Positions 16,378 through 25,259 of a stretch of 64,000 nt of DNA are shown one piece after another (the stretch's first letter is position 1; each line of letters begins with the position of its first letter). Position numbers and translations under genes: made by a program. This DNA is from Wenyingzhuangia heitensis (GTDB lineage Bacteria > Bacteroidota > Bacteroidia > Flavobacteriales > Flavobacteriaceae). Location: the NCBI RefSeq assembly GCF_011762155.1, contig NZ_JAASQL010000002.1, forward strand, positions 1-64,000, in the 5' to 3' direction. Below the pieces are notes generated by a model, which saw only the letters and a list, made by a program, of their open reading frames with translations, had not been told where the DNA came from and did no database searches.

Positions 16378-17382
16378 ATGGAATTTAAAGCAACACAGAT
16401 AGCTGAAATTTTAGGAGGTGAAATTTTAGGAGATTCATCTGCTAGTGTTTCAACATTGGCTAAAATTGAAGAAGGAGAAAAAGGAGCGATGACATTTTTG
16501 TCGAATCCTAAATACACAAAACACATTTATACTACAAATGCATCTATTGTAATTGTAAATAAAGATTTTGAGGCTACTCAACCTATATCAGCAACATTAA
16601 TAAAAGTAGAGGATGCTTATCAGGCATTTACACAAATATTAGAGTTTTACAACGAATACAAAAATCAAAAATCTGGAATAGAATCTCCAGTAAGTGTTCA
16701 TGATTCTGCCAAATTAGGAGATGATATATATATAGGAGCATTTACAAGTATAGGAGCAAACGTATCTATAGGTAATAATGTAAAAATCTATCCTAATTGT
16801 TACATTGGTGATAATGTTGTTATTAAAAATAATACAACACTTTTTGCAGGCGTTAAAATATATACTGATTGTATAATAGGAAACAATTGCAAGATACATG
16901 CAGGAACTGTAATTGGAGCTGATGGATTTGGTTTTGCCCCTACAGAAGATGGAACCTATAAAAGCATTCCGCAAATAGGAAATGTAATTATAGAAGACAA
17001 TGTAGATATTGGAGCTAATACAACAATAGATAGAGCTACTATGGGATCTACCCTTATTAAACAAGGAGTTAAGTTAGACAATTTAATTCAGGTAGGACAT
17101 AATGTTGTTATAGGCAAAAACACTGTAATTGCAGCACAAACCGCTATAGCAGGTTCTAGTAAAGTTGGAGAAAACTGTATGATTGGTGGTCATGTAGCCA
17201 TTTCAGGTCATATTAGTATTGGTAACAATGTTAAAATTTCTGGAAAAACAGGAGTTGGAAAAAGTATAAAAGATAATTCTGTGATTAGAGGAATTCCAGC
17301 TATGAATTATAATGATTACAACAAATCATATATATATTTTAGAAAATTACCCCAAATTGTAGAAGAATTAAGAAATAAATAA
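16378..17382 (+). CDS. lpxD: UDP-3-O-(3-hydroxyacyl)glucosamine N-acyltransferase
   Basis: Third step of lipid A synthesis: N-acylation of UDP-3-O-acyl-glucosamine. The N-terminal uridine-binding domain (about 1-100) is followed by a left-handed parallel beta-helix of hexapeptide repeats (for example IGDNVVIKNN, IGNNCKIHAG) and the catalytic-histidine region LIQVGHNVVIG, ending in a helical RKLPQIVEEL segment. The 334-residue length is normal. The ATG at 16378 (MEFKATQIAEIL) is chosen over an in-frame TTG three codons earlier. It heads the operon lpxD-lpxC/fabZ-lpxA-efp. Confidence 0.95.
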   Translation: MEFKATQIAEILGGEILGDSSASVSTLAKIEEGEKGAMTFLSNPKYTKHIYTTNASIVIVNKDFEATQPISATLIKVEDAYQAFTQILEFYNEYKNQKSGIESPVSVHDSAKLGDDIYIGAFTSIGANVSIGNNVKIYPNCYIGDNVVIKNNTTLFAGVKIYTDCIIGNNCKIHAGTVIGADGFGFAPTEDGTYKSIPQIGNVIIEDNVDIGANTTIDRATMGSTLIKQGVKLDNLIQVGHNVVIGKNTVIAAQTAIAGSSKVGENCMIGGHVAISGHISIGNNVKISGKTGVGKSIKDNSVIRGIPAMNYNDYNKSYIYFRKLPQIVEELRNK

Positions 17383-17403
17383 AAGCTTTTAAAAAGTAAA
17401 AGG

Positions 17404-18792
17404 ATGCTAAAACAAAGAACAATCCAAAAGGAAGTAACCTTAACAGGTATAGGATTACATACAGGTAAAAATGTTACTATGGTATTTAAACCAGCTCCAG
17501 AGAATAATGGATATGCGTTTGTACGTGTAGATTTAGAAGGAAATCCAACTATTGAGGCAAAAGTAGAATATGTAACCGAAACTGAAAGAGGTACTAATTT
17601 AGAGAAAAAAGGAGTTAGTATTAACACATCAGAACATGTTTTAGCAGCAGCAGTAGGTTTACAAATAGATAATTTAATTATTGAAATTGATGCATCAGAA
17701 CCTCCAATTATGGATGGTTCTTCTAAATATTTTATAGAAGCCTTAGAATCCGCAGGAATTGTAGAGCAAAATGCACCTGTAGAAGAATACATAGTTAAAG
17801 AAGTTGTATCATATAGAGATGAAGCAACAGGTAGCGAAATTATTTTAATGCCTGCCGATGAATACCAAGTAACTACAATGGTAGATTTTGGAACTAAAAT
17901 TTTAGGAACTCAAAACGCTACTTTAGATAGTATTACAAACTTTAAAGAAGAAATTTCTGCCGCAAGAACATTTAGCTTTTTACATGAGTTAGAAATGTTG
18001 TTAGAGCACAACCTAATTAAAGGAGGAGACCTAAACAACGCAATTGTTTATGTTGACAAAGAAATATCTACAGATACTTTAGAAAAATTAAAAAAAGCAT
18101 TTGGTAAAGACGATATTAAAGTAACACCAAATGGAATATTAGACAACTTAGAATTGCATTGGGCTAATGAAGCAGCTAAGCATAAATTGTTAGATGTTAT
18201 TGGAGATTTAGCTTTAGTAGGAACTAGAATTAGAGGAAAAGTAATTGCAAATAAACCAGGACATAAAATTAATACGTTATTTGGTAAACGTTTGTCAAAT
18301 ATTATCAAACAAGAAAAACGTAAAAATGTACCTACGTATGATTTGAATCAACCACCGTTGATGGATATCAATCAAATCATGAAAATATTACCACACAGAC
18401 CTCCATTTTTGTTAATAGACAGAATTTTAGATTTAGGAGATGATTTTGTAGTAGGGATGAAAAATGTATCTATGAATGAACCTTTCTTTGTAGGACATTT
18501 TCCAGAAGCACCTGTAATGCCAGGAGTTTTACAAATTGAAGCAATGGCTCAATGTGGGGGGATATTAGTATTAAGTACCGTTCCAGATCCAGAAAATTAC
18601 TTAACCTACTTCATGAAAATGGACAACGTTAAGTTCAAACAAAAAGTATTACCAGGAGACACTTTAATTTTTAAAGCGGAATTAATTTCGCCAATAAGAA
18701 GAGGAATTTGTCATATGAGATCTGTAGGTTATGCCAACGGAAGAATAGTAGTAGAGGCTGAATTAATGGCTCAAATAGCAAGAAAAAAATAA
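17404..18792 (+). CDS. lpxC: LpxC-FabZ fusion: UDP-3-O-acyl-GlcNAc deacetylase / 3-hydroxyacyl-ACP dehydratase
   Basis: A 462-residue fusion typical of Bacteroidetes. Residues 1-305 are the zinc deacetylase LpxC, the committed step of lipid A synthesis, with TGIGLHTGK, the zinc ligands in NTSEHVLAA and in ELHWANEAAKHKLLDVIGD. Residues about 315-462 are FabZ, the fatty-acid dehydratase, with ILPHRPPFLLID and the active-site FVGHFPEAPVMPGVLQIEAMAQ. Joining them links control of lipid A and fatty-acid synthesis, which compete for the same hydroxyacyl-ACP. It lies 21 bases after lpxD and 4 bases before lpxA. Confidence 0.95.
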   Translation: MLKQRTIQKEVTLTGIGLHTGKNVTMVFKPAPENNGYAFVRVDLEGNPTIEAKVEYVTETERGTNLEKKGVSINTSEHVLAAAVGLQIDNLIIEIDASEPPIMDGSSKYFIEALESAGIVEQNAPVEEYIVKEVVSYRDEATGSEIILMPADEYQVTTMVDFGTKILGTQNATLDSITNFKEEISAARTFSFLHELEMLLEHNLIKGGDLNNAIVYVDKEISTDTLEKLKKAFGKDDIKVTPNGILDNLELHWANEAAKHKLLDVIGDLALVGTRIRGKVIANKPGHKINTLFGKRLSNIIKQEKRKNVPTYDLNQPPLMDINQIMKILPHRPPFLLIDRILDLGDDFVVGMKNVSMNEPFFVGHFPEAPVMPGVLQIEAMAQCGGILVLSTVPDPENYLTYFMKMDNVKFKQKVLPGDTLIFKAELISPIRRGICHMRSVGYANGRIVVEAELMAQIARKK

Positions 18793-18796
18793 AAGG

Positions 18797-19579
18797 ATGA
18801 ATCAACCATTAGCATATGTACACCCAGGAGCAAAAATAGCTCGTAATGTTGTTATTGAACCATTTACAACAATTCATAACAATGTAAAAATTGGTTCAGG
18901 AACATGGATAGGGTCTAATGTAACTATTATGGAAGGAGCTGTAATTGGAGAAAATTGCAAAATTTTTCCAGGAGCAGTAATATCTGCAATGCCACAAGAT
19001 TTAAAATACGACGGAGAAGAGACAAGTACTATTATAGGTAACAATGTTACCATTAGAGAGTGTGTAACTATTAACCGTGGTACTACAGATAGAATGAAAA
19101 CAGTAATTGGAGACAATTGTTTAATTATGGCATATTGCCACGTGGCACACGATTGTATTGTAGGAGATAATTGTATTTTTTCTAACGGAAGTACTTTAGC
19201 AGGACATGCAAACGTAGGGAACAACGTTATTTTAGCAGGAATGACTGCGATTCACCAATTTTGTTCTATTGGAGATCACGCTTTTGTAACAGGTGGATCT
19301 TTAGTAAGAAAAGATGTTCCTCCCTATGTAAAAGCAGCAAGAGAACCTTTGTCTTATGTAGGAATTAACTCTGTAGGATTAAGAAGAAGAGGTTTTTCTA
19401 CAGAAAAAATTAGAGAGATTCAAAATATATATAGAATCTTATTCCAAAGTACTTATAATAATACGCAAGCAATTCGAATTATTGAAGCAGAGATGGAAGC
19501 TACCAGTGAAAGAGATGATATTATAAAATTCGTCCAAAACTCACAAAGAGGAATTATGAAAGGATATTTTAGTAATTAA
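18797..19579 (+). CDS. lpxA: UDP-N-acetylglucosamine acyltransferase
   Basis: First step of lipid A synthesis: transfer of a 3-hydroxyacyl chain from ACP to UDP-GlcNAc. The protein begins QPLAYVHPGAKIARNVVIEP and continues as hexapeptide beta-helix repeats. The catalytic His is in MAYCHVAHDCIVGDN, and a C-terminal helical bundle begins near EKIREIQNIYRIL. The 260-residue length is normal. It is tightly packed behind lpxC-fabZ. Confidence 0.96.
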   Translation: MNQPLAYVHPGAKIARNVVIEPFTTIHNNVKIGSGTWIGSNVTIMEGAVIGENCKIFPGAVISAMPQDLKYDGEETSTIIGNNVTIRECVTINRGTTDRMKTVIGDNCLIMAYCHVAHDCIVGDNCIFSNGSTLAGHANVGNNVILAGMTAIHQFCSIGDHAFVTGGSLVRKDVPPYVKAAREPLSYVGINSVGLRRRGFSTEKIREIQNIYRILFQSTYNNTQAIRIIEAEMEATSERDDIIKFVQNSQRGIMKGYFSN

Positions 19580-19595
19580 GCATAAAAAATTATAG

Positions 19596-20162
19596 ATGGC
19601 AACAACATCAGATATTAGAAACGGATTGTGTATTGTATATAACAGTGATACATTTAAAGTAGTAGAGTTTCAACACGTAAAGCCAGGAAAGGGTCCTGCA
19701 TTTGTAAGAACAAAATTAAAGAGTTTAACTTCAGGAAAAGTAATTGATAATACCTTTTCTGCAGGACATAAAATTGAAGAAGTAAGAGTAGAAACTAGAA
19801 AGTATCAATACTTGTATGCTGAAGGTGATACATTTAACTTTATGAATACAGATGATTACAATCAAATAACTTTAGAAAGATCTACATTAGATGCTCCAGA
19901 TTTGTTAAAAGAAGGAGAAATTGTAACCATCATTGTTCGTTCAGAAGATGAAATGCCATTGTCTGTAGATATGCCTCAATCTGTAATTTTAGAAGTAACT
20001 TATACAGAACCTGGTATTAAAGGAAATACAGCTACAAATGCAACAAAACCAGCAACAGTAGAAACTGGAGCATCTGTAAACGTACCTTTATTTATTAATG
20101 AAGGAGATATGATTAAAATAGAAACAGCTAAAGGTACTTACCAAGAAAGAATTAAATCTTAA
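19596..20162 (+). CDS. efp: Elongation factor P
   Basis: EF-P relieves ribosome stalling at consecutive prolines. The 188-residue, three-domain protein begins ATTSDIRNGLCIVYNSDTFKVVEFQHVKPGKGPAFVR; the domain I loop carries Lys in PGKGPAF at the position that is modified in other bacteria. The C-terminal OB domain ends with FINEGDMIKIETAKGTYQERIKS. It is the last gene of the lpx operon and is followed by a strong hairpin. Confidence 0.96.
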   Translation: MATTSDIRNGLCIVYNSDTFKVVEFQHVKPGKGPAFVRTKLKSLTSGKVIDNTFSAGHKIEEVRVETRKYQYLYAEGDTFNFMNTDDYNQITLERSTLDAPDLLKEGEIVTIIVRSEDEMPLSVDMPQSVILEVTYTEPGIKGNTATNATKPATVETGASVNVPLFINEGDMIKIETAKGTYQERIKS

Positions 20163-20180
20163 GCGTTTTAAAATCAATCA

Positions 20181-20219
20181 ACAAAAGCCCAAAACATATT
20201 ATTTGTTTTGGGCTTTTGT
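20181..20219 (+). terminator. Terminator after efp
   Basis: A perfect 16-base stem, ACAAAAGCCCAAAACA with TGTTTTGGGCTTTTGT and a seven-base loop, ends the lpx-efp operon. The U-tract is inside the right arm and short. Confidence 0.75.
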
Positions 20220-20289
20220 TATAAAATTAGCACAGTTACACAATTCTGTGATAAAAAAAATAAAACAACATATATTGTGAACAAATATT

Positions 20290-20297
20290 TATATTTG
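20290..20297 (+). promoter_or_regulatory. -7 box of sucD
   Basis: TATATTTG matches TAnnTTTG and lies 36 bases before the sucD ATG, after the efp terminator. Confidence 0.55.
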
Positions 20298-20333
20298 TTC
20301 GCAACGAATTTTCAATAAAAAAAATAAAATTAA

Positions 20334-21206
20334 ATGAGTGTTTTAGTAAATAAGAATTCTAAAATTATAGTTCAAGGGTTTACTGGGAGTGAAGGAACTT
20401 TTCATGCTTCTCAAATGATTGAATATGGAACAAATATAGTAGGTGGAGTAACTCCAGGTAAAGGAGGTCAAGAACACTTAGGAAAGCCCGTTTTTAATAC
20501 TGTACAAGATGCAGTAGACAAAGCAGGAGCAGATACTACTATTATTTTTGTACCACCAGCATTTGCTGCTGATGCAGTTATGGAAGCTGCAGATGCAGGA
20601 ATTAAGGTAATTATTTGTATTACTGAAGGAATTCCAGTTGCTGACATGGTGAAAGTAAAAGGATATTTAGAAGGTAAAGAAGCTCGTTTGGTAGGACCTA
20701 ACTGTCCAGGAGTTATTACTCCAGGAGAGGCTAAAGTTGGAATTATGCCAGGTTTTATTTTTAAGAAAGGAAACGTTGGTATTGTCTCTAAATCAGGAAC
20801 ATTAACATATGAAGCTGCTGACCAAGTTGTTAAACAAGGTTACGGAATTACAACAGCAATTGGTATTGGTGGAGATCCAATTATTGGAACCACTACTAAA
20901 GAAGCTGTAGAAATGTTAATGAATGACCCAGAAACGGAAGCAATTGTTATGATTGGTGAAATTGGAGGTCAATTAGAAGCAGAAGCTGCAAGATGGATTA
21001 AAGCTGACGGAAACAGAAAACCAGTTGTAGGATTTATTGCTGGACAAACTGCACCTGCAGGACGTACTATGGGACATGCTGGAGCTATTGTAAGTGGAGA
21101 AGGAGAATCTGCACAAGCTAAAATGGAAATTTTAGCAGAAAATGGAATTCACGTTGTTGCATCACCTGCAAAAATTGGAGAAGCTATTGCTAAAGTATTA
21201 GCTTAA
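20334..21206 (+). CDS. sucD: Succinyl-CoA synthetase, alpha subunit
   Basis: Converts succinyl-CoA to succinate with nucleotide triphosphate formation in the TCA cycle. The CoA-binding Rossmann domain has [21 protein letters not shown]; the phospho-histidine lies in [13 protein letters not shown]. Other family segments are [20 protein letters not shown] and [11 protein letters not shown]. The 290-residue length is normal. The beta subunit gene is not adjacent, a common arrangement in this group. Confidence 0.96.
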   Translation: MSVLVNKNSKIIVQGFTGSEGTFHASQMIEYGTNIVGGVTPGKGGQEHLGKPVFNTVQDAVDKAGADTTIIFVPPAFAADAVMEAADAGIKVIICITEGIPVADMVKVKGYLEGKEARLVGPNCPGVITPGEAKVGIMPGFIFKKGNVGIVSKSGTLTYEAADQVVKQGYGITTAIGIGGDPIIGTTTKEAVEMLMNDPETEAIVMIGEIGGQLEAEAARWIKADGNRKPVVGFIAGQTAPAGRTMGHAGAIVSGEGESAQAKMEILAENGIHVVASPAKIGEAIAKVLA

Positions 21207-21230
21207 TAAAAATAATAATAAACTTATAGA

Positions 21231-21980
21231 ATGGGATTATTAGAAAATAAAACAGCCATTATAACTGGTGCAACTAGAGGGATTGGTAAAGGAATTGCAT
21301 TAGAGTTTGCTAAGCAAGGTGCTAATGTAGCTTTTACGTACAGTTCATCAGTGGAGGCAGCTAATGCATTAGAAACTGAATTAACTGCAATGGGAGTTAA
21401 GGCAAAAGGATATCAATCTAATGCAGCAGATTTTGATGCTGCTCAAGCTTTAGCAGCAGATGTGTTAAAGGAGTTTGGTACTATTGATGTATTAATCAAC
21501 AATGCAGGGATTACTAAAGACAATTTATTAATGCGTATATCAGAAGAAGATTTTGATAAGGTATTAGAGGTAAACTTAAAATCTGTATTTAACTTAACCA
21601 AAGCTGTAATTCGTCCTATGATGAAACAAAGAGCAGGATCTATCATTAACATGAGTTCTGTAGTAGGAGTTCAAGGAAATGCAGGTCAAACTAACTACGC
21701 TGCTTCTAAAGCAGGAATGTTAGGGTTTAGTAAGTCTGTAGCTTTAGAATTAGGATCAAGAAATATTCGTTGTAATTCAATTGCTCCAGGATTTATTGAA
21801 ACTGAAATGACTGCCAAACTAGATGAAGCAGTTGTTGATGGATGGAGACAAGCTATTCCTTTAAAAAGAGGAGGTCAACCAGAAGATATTGCAAACGCAT
21901 GCGTGTTTTTAGCTTCTGATATGTCTGCATATATTACAGGTCAAACTTTAAATGTAGATGGTGGTATGATCACTGCTTAA
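21231..21980 (+). CDS. fabG: 3-oxoacyl-ACP reductase, SDR family
   Basis: An NADPH-dependent reductase of fatty-acid elongation. The Rossmann motif is TGATRGIGKGIALEFA, the NNAG segment is present, and the catalytic residues are Ser in NMSSVVGVQGN and Tyr-x3-Lys in YAASKAGMLGFSKSVA. It ends with the usual ITGQTLNVDGGM. The 249-residue length fits FabG. It lies 24 bases after sucD and is probably co-transcribed. Confidence 0.93.
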   Translation: MGLLENKTAIITGATRGIGKGIALEFAKQGANVAFTYSSSVEAANALETELTAMGVKAKGYQSNAADFDAAQALAADVLKEFGTIDVLINNAGITKDNLLMRISEEDFDKVLEVNLKSVFNLTKAVIRPMMKQRAGSIINMSSVVGVQGNAGQTNYAASKAGMLGFSKSVALELGSRNIRCNSIAPGFIETEMTAKLDEAVVDGWRQAIPLKRGGQPEDIANACVFLASDMSAYITGQTLNVDGGMITA

Positions 21981-22002
21981 TACAATTAAAATAATAATTT
22001 AT

Positions 22003-22040
22003 AACTGCCCTAAAGGACTAACTTTAGGGCAGTTTTTTTA
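22003..22040 (+). terminator. Terminator after fabG
   Basis: Stem AACTGCCCTAAAG with CTTTAGGGCAGTT, followed by six more T residues. It ends the sucD-fabG unit. Confidence 0.9.
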
Positions 22041-22063
22041 TATTTATAAAAAGCTTACCAATA

Positions 22064-22642
22064 ATGACTATTTCCGATATTAAAGAAAAAATTTTAGCCA
22101 ATACATGGAAACCTTTAAAGTTGTTTACTTATCAGTACAAAGGATCAAGTGGTAAAGAATGGGAACAAACTAGAGAGGTATACGATAAAGGTGATGGTGC
22201 AGCAGTTTTGATGTACAACAAAGCAGCTAAAAAAATAGTGTTGACCAAACAATTTAGAATGCCTGCATATATAAATGGATTAAAAGGAGGTATTGTAACC
22301 GAAGTTCCTGCAGGAATGTTAGATAAGGATGATCCTGAAACATGTATTATAAGGGAAATTGAAGAGGAAACAGGGTATAAGGTTCCTAAAGTTATAAAAG
22401 TGAGAGATTGTTTTATGACTCCGGGTGCTGTTACTGAAATAACACATATGTTTATTGCAGCGTATGATGAGACTATGAAAGTAGCTAATGGTGGAGGTTT
22501 GGAGAATGAACAAGAAGATATTTTAGTTTTTGAAATGAGTTTTGAGGAGGCTAAAAGAGTTGTGGAGAATAATGAAATAAAAGATGCAAAAACCTTAATT
22601 TTGCTTCAATATGCTTGGATTCATCATTTATTAGAGGCATAA
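22064..22642 (+). CDS. nudK: Nudix hydrolase, NudK-like GDP-mannose pyrophosphatase
   Basis: A 192-residue Nudix enzyme. The Nudix box reads PAGMLDKDDPETCIIREIEEETG, followed by FMTPGAVTEITHMFIAAYD and a GGGLENEQEDI segment. These features and the length closely resemble E. coli NudK, which hydrolyses GDP-mannose and related nucleotide sugars; ADP-ribose is an alternative substrate for relatives. The gene begins right after the fabG terminator and may be transcribed with the MaoC gene 37 bases downstream. Confidence 0.82.
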   Translation: MTISDIKEKILANTWKPLKLFTYQYKGSSGKEWEQTREVYDKGDGAAVLMYNKAAKKIVLTKQFRMPAYINGLKGGIVTEVPAGMLDKDDPETCIIREIEEETGYKVPKVIKVRDCFMTPGAVTEITHMFIAAYDETMKVANGGGLENEQEDILVFEMSFEEAKRVVENNEIKDAKTLILLQYAWIHHLLEA

Positions 22643-22679
22643 TTAATAACGTAAATAACAAATAAAATAAAGAATAAAA

Positions 22680-23144
22680 ATGGGAAAAGTAATAATCAAT
22701 AGTTTTGATGATTTTAAAGCATATGAAGGAAAAGAAATAGGAGTTTCTGAGTATTTACCAGTGCCTCAAGAAAGAATAAATCAGTTTGCAGATGCTACAT
22801 TAGATCATCAATGGATTCATTGCGATGCCGAAAAAGCAAAAGAAGGACCTTTTGGAACTCCTATTGCCCATGGTTATTTAACATTGTCTTTAATGCCTTA
22901 TTTGTGGGAACAAATTATAGAAGTAAACAATAGTAAAATGTTGGTAAACTATGGAATTGAAAAATTAAGATTTAACAAACCTGTTACTGTTGATAGTAAA
23001 GTAAGATTAAGAACTAAATTAAAATCAATAGAAAATTTAAGAGGGATTTCTAAAGCAATCTTATCTATTAATATAGAAATAGAAGGAGAACGTAAAACAG
23101 CATTAGATGCAGATATTGTTTTCTTGTATCATTTTGTAAATTAA
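22680..23144 (+). CDS. MaoC-like (R)-specific enoyl-CoA hydratase
   Basis: A 154-residue hotdog-fold hydratase of the MaoC family. The hydratase-2 motif is visible as DATLDHQWIHCDAEKAKEGPFGTPIAHGYLTLSL, which contains the Asp/His catalytic pair. The likely reaction is hydration of enoyl-CoA or a reverse dehydration in acyl-chain metabolism. It lies between the Nudix gene and a 93-residue protein, three bases before the latter, in an apparent operon. Confidence 0.85.
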   Translation: MGKVIINSFDDFKAYEGKEIGVSEYLPVPQERINQFADATLDHQWIHCDAEKAKEGPFGTPIAHGYLTLSLMPYLWEQIIEVNNSKMLVNYGIEKLRFNKPVTVDSKVRLRTKLKSIENLRGISKAILSINIEIEGERKTALDADIVFLYHFVN

Positions 23145-23147
23145 TAC

Positions 23148-23429
23148 ATGCATAGTACAGAACAAATAAAACAGTTGGTGCAACAAAATATCCATCAAAT
23201 TAAAATTAGTGAGTTTGTGGCTGAAGGAGGTTGGCCTAATATAAATGAGATAGATGTTTCGGTCTTTAATCAAACAGAACAAAATGGTGTAGAGGTTATA
23301 AATTTACATATTTTGTATACTGTTGATAAAGCAGGATGTTGTTTTATACCTGGTGCAGAACAACAAATGAGGTTGCCAAAAAGAATAACCATTCAAAACA
23401 ATAAAGTAAAAATTGGAGAAGATGAATAA
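23148..23429 (+). CDS. Conserved-looking small protein of unknown function
   Basis: A 93-residue soluble protein without signal peptide or membrane segment. I do not recognise a family. It has the phrase AEGGWPNINEIDVSVFNQ and a CC pair in VDKAGCCFIPGAEQQMRLP. The gene starts three bases after maoC and overlaps the start of the prohibitin-like gene by eight bases, so it is probably translationally coupled to it. Confidence 0.7.
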   Translation: MHSTEQIKQLVQQNIHQIKISEFVAEGGWPNINEIDVSVFNQTEQNGVEVINLHILYTVDKAGCCFIPGAEQQMRLPKRITIQNNKVKIGEDE

Positions 23430-24252
23430 CAATCAAAATTTAAATATACCCAAAGGTTTACCCTTAATAATTATTATAGCAATAGTTGTAATTGTGTTTA
23501 TATCTAAATCTGCATTAACCATAGATTCTGGTAAAGCAGGAGTCTTGTATAAAACATTTGGAGGTGGGGTAGTAACAGATCAACCCGCTTTAGGAGAAGG
23601 GTTTCATTTAATAGCTCCATGGAATAAGGTAATTGTTTATGAGGTTCGTCAGCAAGAATTGTTCGAGAAAATGAAAGTTTTATCTTCTAATGGATTGGAT
23701 ATTATTTTAGAAGTTACTGCTTGGTATTTGCCACAAAAAGATAAAATAGGAAGATTGCATCAGCAAAAGGGACAAACCTATTTAGAGTCTGTAATTAAAC
23801 CTTCGTTAAGATCTGCAGCTCGTTCTGTAGTTGGTAGATATACTCCTGAGCAAATATATTCTAGTAAAAGAGATGTAATTCAAGAAGAAATATATACCGA
23901 AACTAAAAAAATATTAGACAATCAATTTATTCAGTTAAATGATGTTTTGGTAAGAGATGTAACTTTACCTCCTACAATTAAAACAGCAATTGAAAATAAG
24001 CTAAAACAAGAGCAAGAGTTTTTGGAATATGAGTTTAGGTTAGAAAAAGCTCGTAAGGAAGCTGAACGTCAAAAAATTGATGCAGAAGGAAAAGCAATAG
24101 CAAATAAAATTTTAAGTGAATCATTAACCGATAAAATTTTAAAGGAAAAGGGAATTGAAGCTACTAAAGAGTTAAGTAGTTCTCCTAATGCCAAAGTAAT
24201 TGTAATAGGTTCTGGTAAAGATGGATTGCCTATTATTTTAGGAAATCAATAA
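23422..24252 (+). CDS. SPFH/prohibitin-like membrane protein
   Basis: A 276-residue band 7 protein. A single hydrophobic segment (about residues 10-28) anchors it, followed by an SPFH domain with SGKAGVLYKTFGGGVVTDQPALGEGFHLIAPWNKV, and a charged, coiled-coil region rich in Lys, Glu and Arg (about 190-240). Prohibitins form membrane rings that organise proteases or lipid domains. The ATG at 23422 is preferred to an in-frame TTG at 23413 because a purine-rich GGAG precedes it. A terminator follows. Confidence 0.88.
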   Translation: MNNNQNLNIPKGLPLIIIIAIVVIVFISKSALTIDSGKAGVLYKTFGGGVVTDQPALGEGFHLIAPWNKVIVYEVRQQELFEKMKVLSSNGLDIILEVTAWYLPQKDKIGRLHQQKGQTYLESVIKPSLRSAARSVVGRYTPEQIYSSKRDVIQEEIYTETKKILDNQFIQLNDVLVRDVTLPPTIKTAIENKLKQEQEFLEYEFRLEKARKEAERQKIDAEGKAIANKILSESLTDKILKEKGIEATKELSSSPNAKVIVIGSGKDGLPIILGNQ

Positions 24253-24271
24253 TTTAAAAACAGACAGATAC

Positions 24272-24310
24272 AAAAACAGCCTTTACAAATTTGTAAAGGC
24301 TGTTTTTTTT
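24272..24310 (+). terminator. Terminator after the prohibitin-like gene
   Basis: Perfect palindrome ACAGCCTTTACAAA with TTTGTAAAGGCTGT, preceded by A residues and followed by a T-run of eight. Confidence 0.92.
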
Positions 24311-24325
24311 GTATGATTGATATAT

Positions 24326-25162
24326 TTATGATTCTTTAGTCATGGTAACTACTCTTTGTGGCAATGGAGCTTCGTAACCTGCTTCACCTAAAGCTTCTAC
24401 TATAGCTTGTTTGGTATCCCAATAAACATCCCAGTAATTTTCGCATTTAGCATATGGCAATGCTAACAATTCAACACCATTAATTCCTAAGTTATTTACA
24501 GCAACTCTTGCTTTTTTATCTGAGGTTTGTAAAATATTAGGATCGTTGTTTAAAACATTTAAAACAATTTCTTTTGCTTTTTTAATATCTGCACCATAGC
24601 GTATTGCAAATGGCATATCAATTCTTAAAGTTCCTAGTTTGGTTAGGTTTACAATTTTATTTGCAGTAATAGCACCGTTAGGTATAATTTCTGTTTCGTT
24701 CTGAAAAGTTTCTATAATAGTTACAAATACAGATATTTCCTTAACAAAACCAAACGCACCATTTGTTTTAATTAAGTCTCCCACTTTAAAAGGTTTAAAA
24801 ATTAAAAGCATAATTCCAGAAGCCAAATGACCTAAAGAACCATTAAAAGCAGCACCAATAGCAATACCTACACCAGCTATTAATGCGGCAAAAGATGCTG
24901 TAGGAACTCCTACTATACCTGCAATAGAGATAATAACCAATGCTTTTAGGGTAAATCCTAATAATGTAATTAAAAAAGGACGAAGAGTTTCGTCTATGTG
25001 TTTTGTTTCAAACAATCTAGAAATTCCTTTAAGGATAATTCTAACAATCCAAAGACCAATAATAAGTGCTGCTAAAGCTCCAATTAATTTAAGTCCCCAA
25101 TCTCCAATTCCTGTTGCAATAGTGTTGTAAAAGCTCGATAATGATTCTGTAACTGTTTCCAT
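24326..25162 (-). CDS. MscS-family mechanosensitive channel
   Basis: A 278-residue small-conductance channel that releases solutes at hypo-osmotic shock. Three membrane helices are visible: about 18-45, 62-85 and the pore helix 90-112, which is Gly/Ala rich (AALIAGVGIAIGAAFNGSLG). The beta domain follows with FKVGDLIKTNGAFGFVKEISVFVT and IPNGAITANKIVN. Length and order match the short MscS class. Single gene, opposite in direction to the prohibitin-like operon. Confidence 0.93.
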   Translation of the reverse strand: METVTESLSSFYNTIATGIGDWGLKLIGALAALIIGLWIVRIILKGISRLFETKHIDETLRPFLITLLGFTLKALVIISIAGIVGVPTASFAALIAGVGIAIGAAFNGSLGHLASGIMLLIFKPFKVGDLIKTNGAFGFVKEISVFVTIIETFQNETEIIPNGAITANKIVNLTKLGTLRIDMPFAIRYGADIKKAKEIVLNVLNNDPNILQTSDKKARVAVNNLGINGVELLALPYAKCENYWDVYWDTKQAIVEALGEAGYEAPLPQRVVTMTKES

Positions 25163-25205
25163 AAAATTTTTAGTTAATTTAGTATTCTATAAATATAGAA
25201 TAAAA

Positions 25206-25237
25206 AAAGAGGAACTAACATAGGTTAGTTCCTCTTT
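25206..25237 (-). terminator. Terminator after the ACT-domain gene
   Basis: Stem AAAGAGGAACTAAC with GTTAGTTCCTCTTT and a four-base loop. On the minus strand it is followed by a T-run, so it ends the gene at 25260-25919. Confidence 0.85.
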
Positions 25238-25259
25238 GTGTTTTAAAATTAAAATCTTA

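Noticed and set aside
16714-17064. 116-residue minus-strand frame within lpxD
   Set aside because: Its composition (runs of Tyr, Ser, Ile, Cys) is the antisense image of the hexapeptide repeats of lpxD.
17316-17792. 158-residue minus-strand frame over the lpxD/lpxC junction
   Set aside because: It is antisense to two well-supported genes, with no start context or family features.
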